Positions 50,820-60,349 are shown, counted from the stretch's first letter. The stretch: 64,000 bases of DNA from Alphaproteobacteria bacterium (GCA_019239415.1 JAFAZW010000061.1:1-64000), one strand, 5' to 3'. The notes: generated by a model not told the origin, from the letters alone. Program-made: numbers and translations.

Positions 50820-51689
50820 GTGCCCCGTCCGCCCGCCCGCGAAGGCCAGCGCATCGCCAAGCTCCTGGCCCGCGCCGGCATCGCCTCGCGCCGCGAGATC
50901 GAGCGGATGATCGCGGAAGGCCGCGTCGCGATCGGCGGGAGGCCGGTCGAGACGCCGGCGACGCTCCTCGCCTCGCTGCACGGCGTCACCGTCGACGGCA
51001 AGCCGGTCAAGGCGGCCGCACCGGCGCGGCTGTTCCTGTTCCACAAGCCGGTCGGCCTGCTCACGACCGAGCGCGACCCCCGGGGCCGCCCCACCATCTA
51101 CGACCGGCTGCCGAACGATCTGCCGCGCGTCGTTCCCGTCGGCCGGCTCGACCTCAACACCGAGGGTCTCCTCCTCCTCACCACCGACGGCGAGCTGAAG
51201 CGCCAGCTCGAGCTGCCGTCGTCGAAGGTCGAGCGCACCTATCGCGCCCGCGCCTTCGGCGACGTCAGCCAGGAGCGGCTGGAGGCGCTGATCGAGGGCA
51301 TCGAGATCGACGGGACGCGCTACGGCGCGATCGACGCGAATCTCGAACGCCGCACCGGCCGCAACGCCTGGATCGAGCTGAGGCTGACCGAGGGCAAGAA
51401 TCGCGAGGTCCGCCGCGTGCTCGAGCATCTCGGCCTCAAGGTCTCGCGCCTGATCCGCACCGCGTACGGGCCGTTCGTGCTCGCCGACCTGCCGGCGGGC
51501 ACGGTGGTCGAAGTGCGCCAGCACGATCTGGTGGCGTTCCGGAAGGGGCTTCGTGCCTCCCCATCTCGAGATGGGGAGGGGGACCACCCTAAGGGTGGTG
51601 GAGGGGTAATTGGCAGAGGCCGGCGCCAAAGACCCCTCCACCAGACTTCGCCCGGTCCCCCTCCCCGGCGAAAGCCGGGGAGGCACTGA
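50820..51689 (+). CDS. RluB/RsuA-family pseudouridine synthase with repeat-derived tail
   Basis: Encodes 289 residues. The N-terminal S4 RNA-binding domain (about 10-60, KLLARAGIASRREIERMI) is followed by the synthase domain with catalytic Asp111 in VGRLDLNTEGLLL and EGKNREVRRVLEHLG. It modifies 23S or 16S rRNA uridine. GTG 50820 is preceded by GAGGAG. The last ~45 residues (from RASPSRDGEGD) are encoded by the palindromic repeat 51557-51683. The family core ends around residue 245, so the tail is an accretion. Confidence 0.93.
   Translation: MPRPPAREGQRIAKLLARAGIASRREIERMIAEGRVAIGGRPVETPATLLASLHGVTVDGKPVKAAAPARLFLFHKPVGLLTTERDPRGRPTIYDRLPNDLPRVVPVGRLDLNTEGLLLLTTDGELKRQLELPSSKVERTYRARAFGDVSQERLEALIEGIEIDGTRYGAIDANLERRTGRNAWIELRLTEGKNREVRRVLEHLGLKVSRLIRTAYGPFVLADLPAGTVVEVRQHDLVAFRKGLRASPSRDGEGDHPKGGGGVIGRGRRQRPLHQTSPGPPPRRKPGRH
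51557..51683. repeat. Large palindrome overlapping the rluB 3' end
   Basis: Left hairpin (51557-51580, centred on CTCGAG), inner inverted blocks GGTGGAGGGG and CCCCTCCACC, and right hairpin ending GGGGAGG at 51683. Same family as 46036-46160. It is translated as the rluB tail and supplies the GGGGAGG ribosome site for rsmD. Confidence 0.9.
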
Positions 51690-51690
51690 A

Positions 51691-52215
51691 GTGAGGATCA
51701 TCGCCGGCAAGTGGCGCGGCCGACCGATCCTCGCGCCGGCCGGCTCGGCCACCCGTCCGACCTCCGACCGCACGCGCGAAGCCCTGTTCTCGATGCTCGC
51801 CAGCCGCCTCGGCAGCTTCGAGGGTCTTGCCGTCGCGGATCTCTTCGCGGGCTCGGGGGCGCTCGGCCTCGAGGCCCTGTCCCGCGGCGCCGCGCGCTGC
51901 ACCTTCGTCGAGACCGACCGGCACGCCGTCGCGGCGATCGACCGCAACCTCGCCACCCTCGGAGCGGCGGCGGAAATCCTCGCCGTCCCAGCCGAGCAGG
52001 CCCATATCGTCGGTCCGCTCGACCTGGCCTTCCTCGACCCGCCCTATCGCAGCGGCCTCGCCGCATCGGCACTGGCGCGGCTCCCCCTCCGCGCCGGCGC
52101 CTATGCCGGCGTCGAGACGGCACGCGATGAGGCCGTGGCAGCGGCGGGCTACGAGGAAGCGGCGGTGCGAATCTACGGCAAGGCGCGGATCACGCTGCTC
52201 CGCCGGCTCGCCTGA
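51691..52215 (+). CDS. rsmD: 16S rRNA (guanine(966)-N(2))-methyltransferase
   Basis: Encodes 174 residues. RsmD marks are RIIAGKWRGRPI, RPTSDRTREALFSML, VADLFAGSGALGLEAL (SAM site) and the catalytic FLDPPYRS. GTG 51691 starts one base after the rluB stop. Its ribosome site, GGGGAGG, lies at the end of the palindromic repeat. Confidence 0.94.
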   Translation: MRIIAGKWRGRPILAPAGSATRPTSDRTREALFSMLASRLGSFEGLAVADLFAGSGALGLEALSRGAARCTFVETDRHAVAAIDRNLATLGAAAEILAVPAEQAHIVGPLDLAFLDPPYRSGLAASALARLPLRAGAYAGVETARDEAVAAAGYEEAAVRIYGKARITLLRRLA

Positions 52216-52225
52216 CGGCGCTCGC

Positions 52226-52618
52226 TCAGCCCGGGTAGCGCTCGAACGCCGGCAGCGAGTCGAGGCGCGCCATCCACCCGACCCGCTCCGCCACCTGGAT
52301 CTGCGCCGTCGGCGCGATGGCATCCGGATCGTCGAGCGTACAGGTCTGGACGTCGATGGCCCCGGGGAACACCGCCTCGTTGGTGTAGAAGAGCGCGGTC
52401 CCGCAGGTCGGGCAGAAGTGCCGCCGCCCGTGCTCGGAAGACGCATAGTCCCGCGTCTCCCCCTGGATGCCGAGCTCCTCGCGCTTGACCAGCGCCCACG
52501 AGACTGCCGGCGCGCCGGAATGGCGCCGGCAGTCGCTGCAATGGCACAGCGCCTGGTGGATCGCGGCGTCGGGCATCCGATAGCGAACCGCGCCGCAATG
52601 GCATCCTCCCTCGGGCAT
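52226..52618 (-). CDS. GFA (glutathione-dependent formaldehyde-activating) family protein
   Basis: Encodes 130 residues. Zinc-type Cys motifs: GGCHCGAVRY, CHCSDCRRHSG and FCPTCGTALFY, the Mss4-like fold of GFA/CENP-V proteins. ATG 52618 has GGGAGGA upstream, so the longer upstream frame is rejected. Function in this organism is not known; true formaldehyde activation is not established for most members. Convergent with rsmD with a 10-base gap. Confidence 0.9.
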   Translation of the reverse strand: MPEGGCHCGAVRYRMPDAAIHQALCHCSDCRRHSGAPAVSWALVKREELGIQGETRDYASSEHGRRHFCPTCGTALFYTNEAVFPGAIDVQTCTLDDPDAIAPTAQIQVAERVGWMARLDSLPAFERYPG

Positions 52619-52722
52619 GATTGTCCTCCCTTTGTTCTGGACCGTTCTGCCACGACGGCCGCTCCCGCGCAAGGTCCATCCCCCGCCTTGCCCCTGTCCG
52701 TCCCGTCCCTTACCTCCGGCGG

Positions 52723-54996
52723 GTGAACGAGGCCCCTACCCCCGCCCCCGAACCCGGCTACCTGCGCGGCCTCAACCCCCCGCAGCGCGAGGCGGTGCTG
52801 ACGACGGACGGGCCGGTGCTCGTCCTTGCCGGCGCCGGGACCGGCAAGACGGCGGCGCTGACCGCACGCCTCGCCCACCTCATCGCCACCCGCCGCGCCT
52901 GGCCGAGCGAGATCCTCGCCGTCACCTTCACCAACAAGGCCGCGCGCGAGATGAAGGAACGGGTCGGCCGCATCGTCGGCGACGCGGTCGAGGGCATGCC
53001 CTGGCTCGGCACCTTCCACTCGGTCGCCGCGCGCATGCTGCGCCGCCACGCCGAGCTGGTCGGCCTGCAGTCCAACTTCACCATCCTCGACACCGACGAC
53101 CAGCTCCGGCTCCTGAAGCAGCTGATCCTCGCGGCCGACATCGACGAGAAACGCTGGCCGGCACGGATGCTCGGCGGCCTCGTCGACCGCTGGAAGAATC
53201 GCGGCTGGACGCCCGACCAGATCGATGCCGGCGAGAGCGAGGCCTATGCGAACGGCAAGGGCCAGCTCCTCTATCGCCAGTATCAGGAGCGCCTGAAGGC
53301 GCTGAACGCCTGCGACTTCGGCGATCTCCTCCTCCACATGCTGGTGATCCTGCGCACCCGCCGCGACGTGCTCGACCTCTACCAGCAGCGCTTCAAGTAC
53401 ATCCTCGTCGACGAATATCAGGACACCAACCAGAGCCAGTATCTCTGGCTCCGCCTGCTCGCCCAGGAGCGCAGGAACATCTGCTGCGTCGGCGACGACG
53501 ACCAGTCGATCTATTCGTGGCGCGGCGCCGAGGTCGCCAACATCCTGCGCTTCGAGAAGGACTTCCCCGGCGCGAAGATCGTCCGGCTCGAGCAGAACTA
53601 TCGCTCCACGCCGCACATCCTCGCCGCCGCCTCGGGGCTCATCGCCCACAATGGCGGACGCCTCGGCAAGACGCTGTGGACCGAGGAGGCCGGGGGGGAG
53701 AAGGTGCGGGTCGTCGGCGTCTGGGACGGGCCGGAGGAGGCGCGCCGCGTCGGCGACGAGATCGAGACGGCGGAGCGCCGCGGCGTGCGGGCGCGCGACA
53801 TCGCCATCCTGGTGCGCGCCCAGTTCCAGACGCGTGAGTTCGAGGACCGGTTCATCGCCGTCGGCATCCCCTATCGCATCGTCGGCGGTTTCCGATTCTA
53901 CGAGCGCGCCGAGATCCGCGACGCGCTCGCCTATCTGCGCGTCATCGCCCAGCCGGCGGACGACCTCGCCTTTGAACGGATCGTCAACACGCCCAAGCGC
54001 GGGCTCGGCGACAAGGCGGTCGCCAAGGTCCACGAGCTTGCCCGTCGCGCCGGCGTGCCACTGATGCAGGCGGCGGCCCAGATCCTCGACAGCGACGAGC
54101 TCACTCCCCAGGCGCGCCGCGCGATGGGCAACCTCGTCGGCGACATCGCCCGGTGGCGCCAGCGTCTCGCCGAGCTTCCCCACCCCGAGCTCGCCCGCCT
54201 CGTCCTCGACGAGAGCGGCTACACTGCCATGCTCCAGGCGGACCGCTCGGCCGAAAGCGCGGGCCGTCTCGAGAATCTCGCCGAGCTCACCCGGGCGATG
54301 GAGGAATATGAGAATCTCGGCGCGTTCCTGGAGCATGTCAGCCTCGTCATGGAGAATGACGAGGCGCGCGAGGCCGAAAAGGTCACGATCATGACCATCC
54401 ACGCCGCCAAGGGCCTCGAGTTCGACACGGTCTTCCTGGCCGGCTGGGAGGAAGGCGTGTTTCCCTCGCAACGCGCGCTCGACGAAGGCGGCTCGGCGAG
54501 CCTCGAGGAAGAGCGCCGCCTGGCTTACGTCGCGATCACAAGAGCGCGCCGCAAGTGCTTCATCTTCCACGCCGCCAATCGCCGCATCTACGGCCAATGG
54601 ACGAGCAGCATACCGTCGCGCTTCGTCACCGAGCTGCCGCCCGACCATGTCGAATCCGAGCAGACCATGTCCGGCGGCGAGAGCCTCTGGCGCGCCAACT
54701 GGTCCGAACGCGCCGACCCCTTCGCCGACGTCGCCCGCGGCCAGACCCGCGGCCCGGGCTGGCGCCGCGCCGTGACCGGCGGCTTCGAACGCACTCCCGC
54801 CCGCATCGTCGAGGCGAAGGCGTCGGCCGTCAGCCTCGGCAATCCCGGCCGCACCGACATCGCGCTGGGCCAGCGCGTCTTCCACTCGAAGTTCGGCTAC
54901 GGGACCGTCGCCGAGATCGAAGGCAACAAGCTCGAGATCGACTTCGAGCATGCCGGGAGGAAGCGGGTGCTGGACAGCTTCGTGAGCGTCTCCTGA
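52723..54996 (+). CDS. uvrD: ATP-dependent DNA helicase UvrD/PcrA
   Basis: Encodes 757 residues; superfamily 1A 3'-5' helicase for nucleotide-excision and mismatch repair. Walker A is AGAGTGKT (~42), motif II is VDEYQD, motif III GDDDQSIYSWRGA, motif IV LEQNYRST, motif V TIHAAKGLEFD and motif VI YVAITRARR. The C-terminal Tudor-like segment (FHSKFGYGTVAEIEGNKLEI) binds RNA polymerase in relatives. GTG 52723 is the most likely start; earlier codons are Arg/Pro-rich. Confidence 0.95.
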   Translation: MNEAPTPAPEPGYLRGLNPPQREAVLTTDGPVLVLAGAGTGKTAALTARLAHLIATRRAWPSEILAVTFTNKAAREMKERVGRIVGDAVEGMPWLGTFHSVAARMLRRHAELVGLQSNFTILDTDDQLRLLKQLILAADIDEKRWPARMLGGLVDRWKNRGWTPDQIDAGESEAYANGKGQLLYRQYQERLKALNACDFGDLLLHMLVILRTRRDVLDLYQQRFKYILVDEYQDTNQSQYLWLRLLAQERRNICCVGDDDQSIYSWRGAEVANILRFEKDFPGAKIVRLEQNYRSTPHILAAASGLIAHNGGRLGKTLWTEEAGGEKVRVVGVWDGPEEARRVGDEIETAERRGVRARDIAILVRAQFQTREFEDRFIAVGIPYRIVGGFRFYERAEIRDALAYLRVIAQPADDLAFERIVNTPKRGLGDKAVAKVHELARRAGVPLMQAAAQILDSDELTPQARRAMGNLVGDIARWRQRLAELPHPELARLVLDESGYTAMLQADRSAESAGRLENLAELTRAMEEYENLGAFLEHVSLVMENDEAREAEKVTIMTIHAAKGLEFDTVFLAGWEEGVFPSQRALDEGGSASLEEERRLAYVAITRARRKCFIFHAANRRIYGQWTSSIPSRFVTELPPDHVESEQTMSGGESLWRANWSERADPFADVARGQTRGPGWRRAVTGGFERTPARIVEAKASAVSLGNPGRTDIALGQRVFHSKFGYGTVAEIEGNKLEIDFEHAGRKRVLDSFVSVS

Positions 54997-54997
54997 C

Positions 54998-55915
54998 ATG
55001 GTCGGCCGGCCGATCCTCGCACCCCTCGCCGCAGCGCTTTGCGCGCTCCTGCCGACCGGCGGCGTCGATGCCGCGCCCTCGCCGCCGCCGGAAATCGTTC
55101 GCCTCTGGCCCGGCGCGGCGCCTGGCACGGAAAGCTGGACGGGGCCGGAAGAGGAAGCCGACGCCGACATCCCCGGCGTCGGCCGCATCCATGTCGTCAC
55201 CAACGTCACCACCCCTACGATCACCGTCGTCCGCCCCGTGGGCAAGACCAACGGCACGGCCATGCTCGTCCTCCCCGGCGGCGCCTTTCGCGCGCTGGCC
55301 TGGGATCTCGACGGGACCGAGGTGGCCGAATGGCTGGCGGCGCGGGGGATCACGGCATTCGTGCTGCGCTACCGGGTGCGGCCGCCCGGTCCCTCGGCGC
55401 CTCCGGGTCCGGAAACGCTCGACGCATTCCTGCTCAGGACCCGCCCCGCGCGCGACTTGGCGGTCGCCGACGCGCAGCAGGCGCTGCGGCTGATCCGCGC
55501 GAACGCCGGCAAATACGGGATCAGAGCGGATCGGGTCGGGGCGATGGGAGCATCGGCGGGGGCGATGACGGTTCTGGACCTTGCCCTCGCGCCGGCCGGC
55601 GGCCCGCGGCCGGATTTCGCGATCGCGGCCTCCGGCGCGGTTCCGCCCGAGGCCGGGGCCGCTACTGCCGCGCCGCCACTGTTCCTCGTCGCGGCGACAG
55701 ACGATCCCCAGGTCCCATCCTCACGCAGCACCGAAGCGTACGAACGCTGGGCCCGCGCCGGCCGGCCGGCAGAGCTCCATCTCTACGAGAAGGGCGGCCA
55801 CGGATTCGGCCTGCGCCATCGCGGCCAGCCCGCGGACCTCTGGCCGCAAGCACTCGAGGCGTGGCTCGCTGTCCGCGGCCTCGCGACTCCGGTCCCGGTT
55901 GCGATCCTCCACTAA
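54998..55915 (+). CDS. Exported alpha/beta hydrolase (acetyl-xylan-esterase-like/BD-FAE)
   Basis: Encodes 305 residues with a signal peptide (~1-25). The pattern LWPGAAPG near the N-terminus, oxyanion LVLPGGAFRALAW, nucleophile GAMGASAGAM, Asp in TDDPQVP and His in EKGGHGFGLR match exported esterases of the endo-xylanase-associated/acetylesterase group. ATG follows the uvrD stop by one base, so it may be co-transcribed. A 53-residue Pro-rich insert precedes the nucleophile region. Confidence 0.85.
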   Translation: MVGRPILAPLAAALCALLPTGGVDAAPSPPPEIVRLWPGAAPGTESWTGPEEEADADIPGVGRIHVVTNVTTPTITVVRPVGKTNGTAMLVLPGGAFRALAWDLDGTEVAEWLAARGITAFVLRYRVRPPGPSAPPGPETLDAFLLRTRPARDLAVADAQQALRLIRANAGKYGIRADRVGAMGASAGAMTVLDLALAPAGGPRPDFAIAASGAVPPEAGAATAAPPLFLVAATDDPQVPSSRSTEAYERWARAGRPAELHLYEKGGHGFGLRHRGQPADLWPQALEAWLAVRGLATPVPVAILH

Positions 55916-56051
55916 GGCATGCCGCGTAGCCGCCGCTCAGCGCTCCGGCGGCGCCTCTTACCGCCGCGTTAACCATTTCTCAGCATTCCGGGCCCTAGCA
56001 AGGTCAGGAACGCCGGCGCGCATGCCGGCCGGGGGGACGAAGACGGGCATC

Positions 56052-57137
56052 ATGAGCATCGAACTGCCCTGGACCGAGGCGCTGGAGGCGATCCCCGTCG
56101 CCGCCTCCGCCGCGAGCCTTCGGGTGGCGGTGGTCATCCCCTGCTACCGCGTCGCGGCGTCGATCGAGAGAGTCGTCGCCGCCATCGGTCCGGAAGCCTG
56201 GCGCATCTATTGCGTCGACGATGCGAGCGGCGGCGACACGCCCGCGGCCCTGGCCCGCGCCGTCGCCGCGGACCGGCGCGTCCGCGTCGTGACGCGCGCG
56301 ACGAACGGCGGCGTCGGCGCCGCGGTCGTGGACGGCATCCGCGCCGCCCTCGCCGACGACGCGCAGGTCATCGTCAAGGTCGACGGCGACGGCCAGATGA
56401 ACCCCGCCTTCGTCGCCGACTTCGTCGCGCCGATCGCGGCCGGCGAGGCCGATTACGTGAAGGGCAACCGCTTCTATTCGCTCGACGCGGTGGCGCGGAT
56501 GCCGCGCGGCCGCCTCGTCGGCAATGCCGGCCTCTCCTTCTTCGCCAAGCTTTCGACCGGCTATTGGGACCTGTTCGATCCGGCGAACGGCTATGTCGCC
56601 ATCCATGCCGACGTCGCCCGCCTGCTGCCGCTCGACAAGCTCCACCCCCGCTACTTCTTCGAATCCGACCTGCTGTTCCGCCTCGCGACGTTGCGCGCGC
56701 GCATCGTCGAGCTGCCGCTCGAGACGGTCTATGCGGACGAGACCAGCCATTTGAGCGAATGGCATTGCCTGATGGTCTTCCCGCTCCTCCACGCGCGCAA
56801 CTTCGCGAAGCGGATCCTCTACAATTATCTGCTGCGCAACTTCAGCGTCGCCTCGCTGAGCCTGTTCGCCGGCCTCGGACTTGCCGCCTTCGGCATCGCC
56901 TTCGGCGCCGCCGCGTGGGCGCACGGCCTCGCCACCGGCCAGCCCGCGACCGCGGGCACGGTCATGCTGAGCGCTCTGCCCCTGCTCCTCGGCGTCCAGC
57001 TGCTGCTGAGCTTCCTCGCCCACGATGTCGCGCTGACGCCGACCGCGGCGATCCACAACCGCCTCGCGTCCCGCCGGCCGCTGACCAGCCGCCGCGCGCT
57101 TTCGGAATCCAAGGAGTCTCCATGCTCGCCCAGCTGA
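56052..57137 (+). CDS. Family 2 glycosyltransferase with C-terminal membrane helices
   Basis: Encodes 361 residues. GT-A fold: VVIPCYRVAASIERVV, CVDDASGGDT, VKVDGDGQMNP (DxD), FDPANGYVAIHADV. Two membrane helices (about 272-300 and 315-340) follow, as in dolichol-phosphate-mannose-synthase-like bacterial enzymes acting on lipid carriers. ATG 56052 is used; an upstream ATG at 56022 is possible. Overlaps the methyltransferase by 16 bases, so the pair probably works on the same glycan. Confidence 0.88.
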   Translation: MSIELPWTEALEAIPVAASAASLRVAVVIPCYRVAASIERVVAAIGPEAWRIYCVDDASGGDTPAALARAVAADRRVRVVTRATNGGVGAAVVDGIRAALADDAQVIVKVDGDGQMNPAFVADFVAPIAAGEADYVKGNRFYSLDAVARMPRGRLVGNAGLSFFAKLSTGYWDLFDPANGYVAIHADVARLLPLDKLHPRYFFESDLLFRLATLRARIVELPLETVYADETSHLSEWHCLMVFPLLHARNFAKRILYNYLLRNFSVASLSLFAGLGLAAFGIAFGAAAWAHGLATGQPATAGTVMLSALPLLLGVQLLLSFLAHDVALTPTAAIHNRLASRRPLTSRRALSESKESPCSPS

Positions 57138-57784
57138 AGCACATGCGCGACCGCCGCGCCGACCTGCGCCGCGACATCGACGTCGTCGAGACGTTCGAGC
57201 TGTGGGAGGAGAGCTGCGTCCCCTCTTACTGCCACCGCAACTGGGCGGCGGCATGGGTGAGCTGGGTGCGGCTGTTCCGCGCCGCCGCCCTCGCCCGCAC
57301 CTTCGTGCCGGAGCCGTCGCGGGTCCTCGACTTCGGCTCGTCGGTCGGCGAGATCGGCCACCTCGTCACCCGGGGCGGGGCCGGCTACGACTATATCGAA
57401 GCCGACGAGGCTCCCGCCGCCTATCTGCAGAGCCGCCTCCCCGCCGCGCGCCGGGTGACGCTGGAGAGCGCGCCGGACGGCGCCTACGACCAGCTGTTCG
57501 CGATCGATTCGCTCGAGCACAACACCAATTATGCCGAGCTGCTCGACATCCTCGCCGCCAAGCTCGCCCCGGGCGGCGTGCTGATCCTGTCCGGCCCGAC
57601 CGAGAACGGCCTCTACCGCCTCGGCCGCCGCATCGCCGGCTTCGACGGCCATTATCACGAGACCACCATCTATGCGATCGAGGCGGCGGCGGCGAAGCGG
57701 CTCCAGCGCCGCGCGGTGCGCAAGGTCCTTCCCCTCGCTCCCCTGTTCCGCATCTCCGCCTGGACCCACCCCGACGCGGCGTGA
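57122..57784 (+). CDS. SAM-dependent methyltransferase (class I)
   Basis: Encodes 220 residues. The SAM-binding site is [16 protein letters not shown], with an acidic residue in YIEADE and motif II-like [17 protein letters not shown], followed by [15 protein letters not shown] 57122 lies inside the glycosyltransferase gene and has AAGGAG six bases upstream. Likely modifies a sugar or lipid-linked intermediate made by its partner (inference). Confidence 0.88.
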   Translation: MLAQLKHMRDRRADLRRDIDVVETFELWEESCVPSYCHRNWAAAWVSWVRLFRAAALARTFVPEPSRVLDFGSSVGEIGHLVTRGGAGYDYIEADEAPAAYLQSRLPAARRVTLESAPDGAYDQLFAIDSLEHNTNYAELLDILAAKLAPGGVLILSGPTENGLYRLGRRIAGFDGHYHETTIYAIEAAAAKRLQRRAVRKVLPLAPLFRISAWTHPDAA

Positions 57785-57792
57785 GACGCCCA

Positions 57793-57881
57793 GAGGGGAC
57801 AGTCACTGTGACTGTCCCCTCGCTTTCCCAAGGGGGACAGTCACAGTGACTGTCCCCTCCCCCAGTCCAGTGACTGTCCCC
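57793..57881. repeat. Tandem GGGGACAGTCAC palindromes
   Basis: Two perfect 25-base palindromes, each 12 bases plus one centre base plus 12 (57795-57819 with centre T, 57833-57857 with centre A), and a third half-site (57870-57881). All share GGGGACAGTCAC or its complement. They resemble REP-type sequences that accompany RAYT transposases, but no such gene is in the window. Confidence 0.85.
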
Positions 57882-57890
57882 TCCCCAGTC

Positions 57891-57971
57891 CGTCATCCCG
57901 GCGGAAGCCGGGATCTCGTGGAGCCCGCCGAGCCTTTCCGCGAGGAGATCCCGGCTTTCGCCGGGATGACG
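57891..57971. repeat. Intergenic inverted repeat, CGTCATCCCGG type, copy 1
   Basis: 27-base arms (57891-57917 and 57945-57971) pair almost perfectly; core CATCCCGGCGGAAGCCGGGA, itself a hairpin. A second copy lies at 60253-60340. Confidence 0.9.
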
Positions 57972-58044
57972 CGTTGCCGGGATGACGAATCCGACCACCC
58001 GCGCCATTGCAGCAGCGCCCCGCCTTTCCTAAGGCCGCGCGGGC

Positions 58045-59322
58045 ATGACCGCCGCCGCGCCCCACCCGCTCGCCATCCGGGACTTCCGCTTCTACTGGAC
58101 CGCGCGGCTCGCCTCGACGGTCGCCCAGATGGCGATGGTCATCGTCATCGGCTGGCAGGTCTACGACATCGCCCGCCGGTCCATGGACCTCCACCACGCC
58201 GCGCTGCAACTCGGCCTGATCGGCGTCGTCCAGTTCGTGCCGCTCTTCGCCCTCACCCTCGTCACCGGGTGGACGGCAGACCGCGTCGACCGGCGCTGGA
58301 TCGCGCGCGCGACGATCGCGCTCGAGCTGTTCTGCGCCGCCACCCTCGCCGCGCTCGCCTGGACCGGCCGCACGACGCTGCCGAGCCTGTTCGCCGTCGC
58401 CGCTCTCCTCGGCGTCGCCCGCGCCTTCGCCGGACCGGCGCTGGGCGCGCTCGCCCCGAACCTGGTGCCGCGCGAGACGCTGCCGCGCGCCATCGCGCTG
58501 AGCTCGATGAGCTGGCAGGGGGGCGCGATCGCCGGTCCGGCGCTCGGCGGCTATCTCTACGCCATCTCGGCGGCGACGCCGTATCTCGTCGGCTGCGCCC
58601 TGTTCGGCCTGTCGCTGCTGTGCATGTTCCTGATCGGCCCGATTCCGCGCAGCGACATGGGCCGCGGCCGGCACCCTTGGAAGCAGATGGTCGACGGCCT
58701 TCACTACGTCCGCCGCAACCGCCTGGTGCTCGGCGCCATCTCGCTCGACCTGTTCGCCGTGCTGCTCGGCGGCGCCACGGCCATGCTGCCGGTCTATGCC
58801 CGCGACATTCTCCAGGCCGGGCCCGCCGGCCTCGGCAACCTCCGCGCCGCGCCCGCGGTCGGCGCGACCCTCACCGCTGCCTTCTTCGCCTGGCGGCCGC
58901 TGAAGCGCGACGTCGGGGTCAAGATGCTGGCGGCGGTCGGCGTCTTCGGGGGGGCGACGATCGTCTTCGGCGTGTCGCGCTGGATGCCGCTGTCGCTCGC
59001 CTGCCTGGCGCTGCTCGGCGCGGCCGACATGTTCTCGGTCTTCGTCCGCCAGTCGCTCATCCAGCTCTACACGCCGGACGAGATGCGCGGCCGGGTCGGC
59101 GCCGTCTCCTCACTGTTCATTTCCGCCTCGAACGAGCTGGGCGAGGCCGAATCCGGCTTCCTCGCCTCGCTGATCGGGCCCGTCACCGCGGTCGTGGCCG
59201 GCGGCGCGGGCGCGATCGCCGTCACCTTGCTGTGGGCCTGGTGGTTTCCGGAGCTCAGGCTTGCACGCAGCTTCGATCCACCCAATCTGAGACGCAGCGA
59301 CACCAGGGAGACGGCGACATGA
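58045..59322 (+). CDS. MFS transporter (MFS_3/enterobactin-exporter-like)
   Basis: Encodes 425 residues with 12 predicted helices. [40 protein letters not shown] and [21 protein letters not shown] are typical of the EntS-like MFS_3 group. Its stop overlaps cysK (ATGA). Cargo unknown; linkage to cysK could point to a sulfur or amino-acid compound, weakly. Confidence 0.85.
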   Translation: MTAAAPHPLAIRDFRFYWTARLASTVAQMAMVIVIGWQVYDIARRSMDLHHAALQLGLIGVVQFVPLFALTLVTGWTADRVDRRWIARATIALELFCAATLAALAWTGRTTLPSLFAVAALLGVARAFAGPALGALAPNLVPRETLPRAIALSSMSWQGGAIAGPALGGYLYAISAATPYLVGCALFGLSLLCMFLIGPIPRSDMGRGRHPWKQMVDGLHYVRRNRLVLGAISLDLFAVLLGGATAMLPVYARDILQAGPAGLGNLRAAPAVGATLTAAFFAWRPLKRDVGVKMLAAVGVFGGATIVFGVSRWMPLSLACLALLGAADMFSVFVRQSLIQLYTPDEMRGRVGAVSSLFISASNELGEAESGFLASLIGPVTAVVAGGAGAIAVTLLWAWWFPELRLARSFDPPNLRRSDTRETAT

Positions 59323-60242
59323 GAGCGGGCAGCATCCTCGAGACGATCGGCAACACCCCCCATATCCGCATCAACCGGCTGTTCGGGGACGCGGAGGTCT
59401 GGGTGAAATCGGAACGCGCCAATCCTGGCGGCTCGATCAAGGACCGCATCGCCCTCGCCATGATCGAGGATGCCGAGCGGAGCGGCGCGCTGAAGCCCGG
59501 CGGGACGATCATCGAGCCCACGTCGGGCAATACCGGCGTCGGCCTCGCCATGGTCGCCGCGGTGAAGGGCTACAAGCTCGTCCTCGTCATGCCCGAGAGC
59601 ATGAGCCTCGAGCGGCGCCGGCTGATGCTGGCCTACGGCGCGAGCTTCGACCTGACGCCGAAGGAAGGCGGCATGAAGGCGGCGATCGCCCGCGCGCAGG
59701 AGCTCGCCTCGCAGACCGAAGGCGCCTGGATCCCGCAACAATTCGAGAATCCGGCGAACCTCGACGTCCACGTCCGCACCACCGCGCAGGAGATCCTGCA
59801 CGATTTTCGCGACGCGCCGATCGACATCCTGATCACCGGCGTCGGCACCGGCGGCCACATCACCGCGGCGGGGGAGGTGCTGAAGAAGGAATGGCCGGGC
59901 CTCAAGGTCTTCGCGGTCGAGCCGACCCTTTCGCCGGTTATCTCCGGCGGCCAACCGGGCCCGCACCCGATCCAGGGCATCGGCGCCGGCTTCATCCCGA
60001 CCAACCTCCACACCGACGTCCTCGACGGCGTCATCCAGGTCGACCCGGCCGACGCGAAGGACATGGCCCGCCGCGCCGCGCGGGAGGAAGGCATCCTCGT
60101 GGGCATCAGCTCGGGCGCCAGCCTTGCCGCCGTCAAGCAGAAGCTGGCGGAAGTCGGCCCGGGCAAGCGCATCCTCACCTTCAACTACGATACCGGCGAG
60201 CGTTACCTCTCCGTCCCGGACTTCCTGCCGGAACAGGGGTGA
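59319..60242 (+). CDS. cysK: Cysteine synthase A (O-acetylserine sulfhydrylase)
   Basis: Encodes 307 residues; PLP enzyme making cysteine from O-acetylserine and sulfide. The PLP-lysine is in [14 protein letters not shown], the substrate loop is [13 protein letters not shown], and the phosphate-binding loop is [16 protein letters not shown]. The C-terminal [10 protein letters not shown] is conserved. ATGA overlap with the MFS gene shows translational coupling. Confidence 0.95.
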   Translation: MRAGSILETIGNTPHIRINRLFGDAEVWVKSERANPGGSIKDRIALAMIEDAERSGALKPGGTIIEPTSGNTGVGLAMVAAVKGYKLVLVMPESMSLERRRLMLAYGASFDLTPKEGGMKAAIARAQELASQTEGAWIPQQFENPANLDVHVRTTAQEILHDFRDAPIDILITGVGTGGHITAAGEVLKKEWPGLKVFAVEPTLSPVISGGQPGPHPIQGIGAGFIPTNLHTDVLDGVIQVDPADAKDMARRAAREEGILVGISSGASLAAVKQKLAEVGPGKRILTFNYDTGERYLSVPDFLPEQG

Positions 60243-60252
60243 GGAAGGAACG

Positions 60253-60340
60253 CCGTCATCCCGGCGAAAGCCGGGATCTCCGACCGGAAAAGGCGCATAG
60301 CCAAAGCGAGAAGAGATCCCGGCTTCCGCGGGGATGACGG
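60253..60340. repeat. Intergenic inverted repeat, CGTCATCCCGG type, copy 2
   Basis: 28-base arms (60253-60280 and 60313-60340) with the same core as 57891-57971. Ends 9 bases before the next ATG. The element is in the cysK-LysE gap. Confidence 0.9.
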
Positions 60341-60349
60341 AAGAGCGAC

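Noticed and set aside
51589-55353. Very long open frame (about 1250 codons) on the minus strand opposite uvrD
   Set aside because: It is the antisense of uvrD and its neighbours; high GC removes stop codons from that frame. Its translation is Asp/Glu/Arg/Gly-rich without domain patterns, while the plus strand has all helicase motifs.
57793-57881. Possible CRISPR repeats
   Set aside because: The repeated unit is a full palindrome, there are only two and a half copies, the intervening sequences are 13 and 12 bases, and no cas genes are present.
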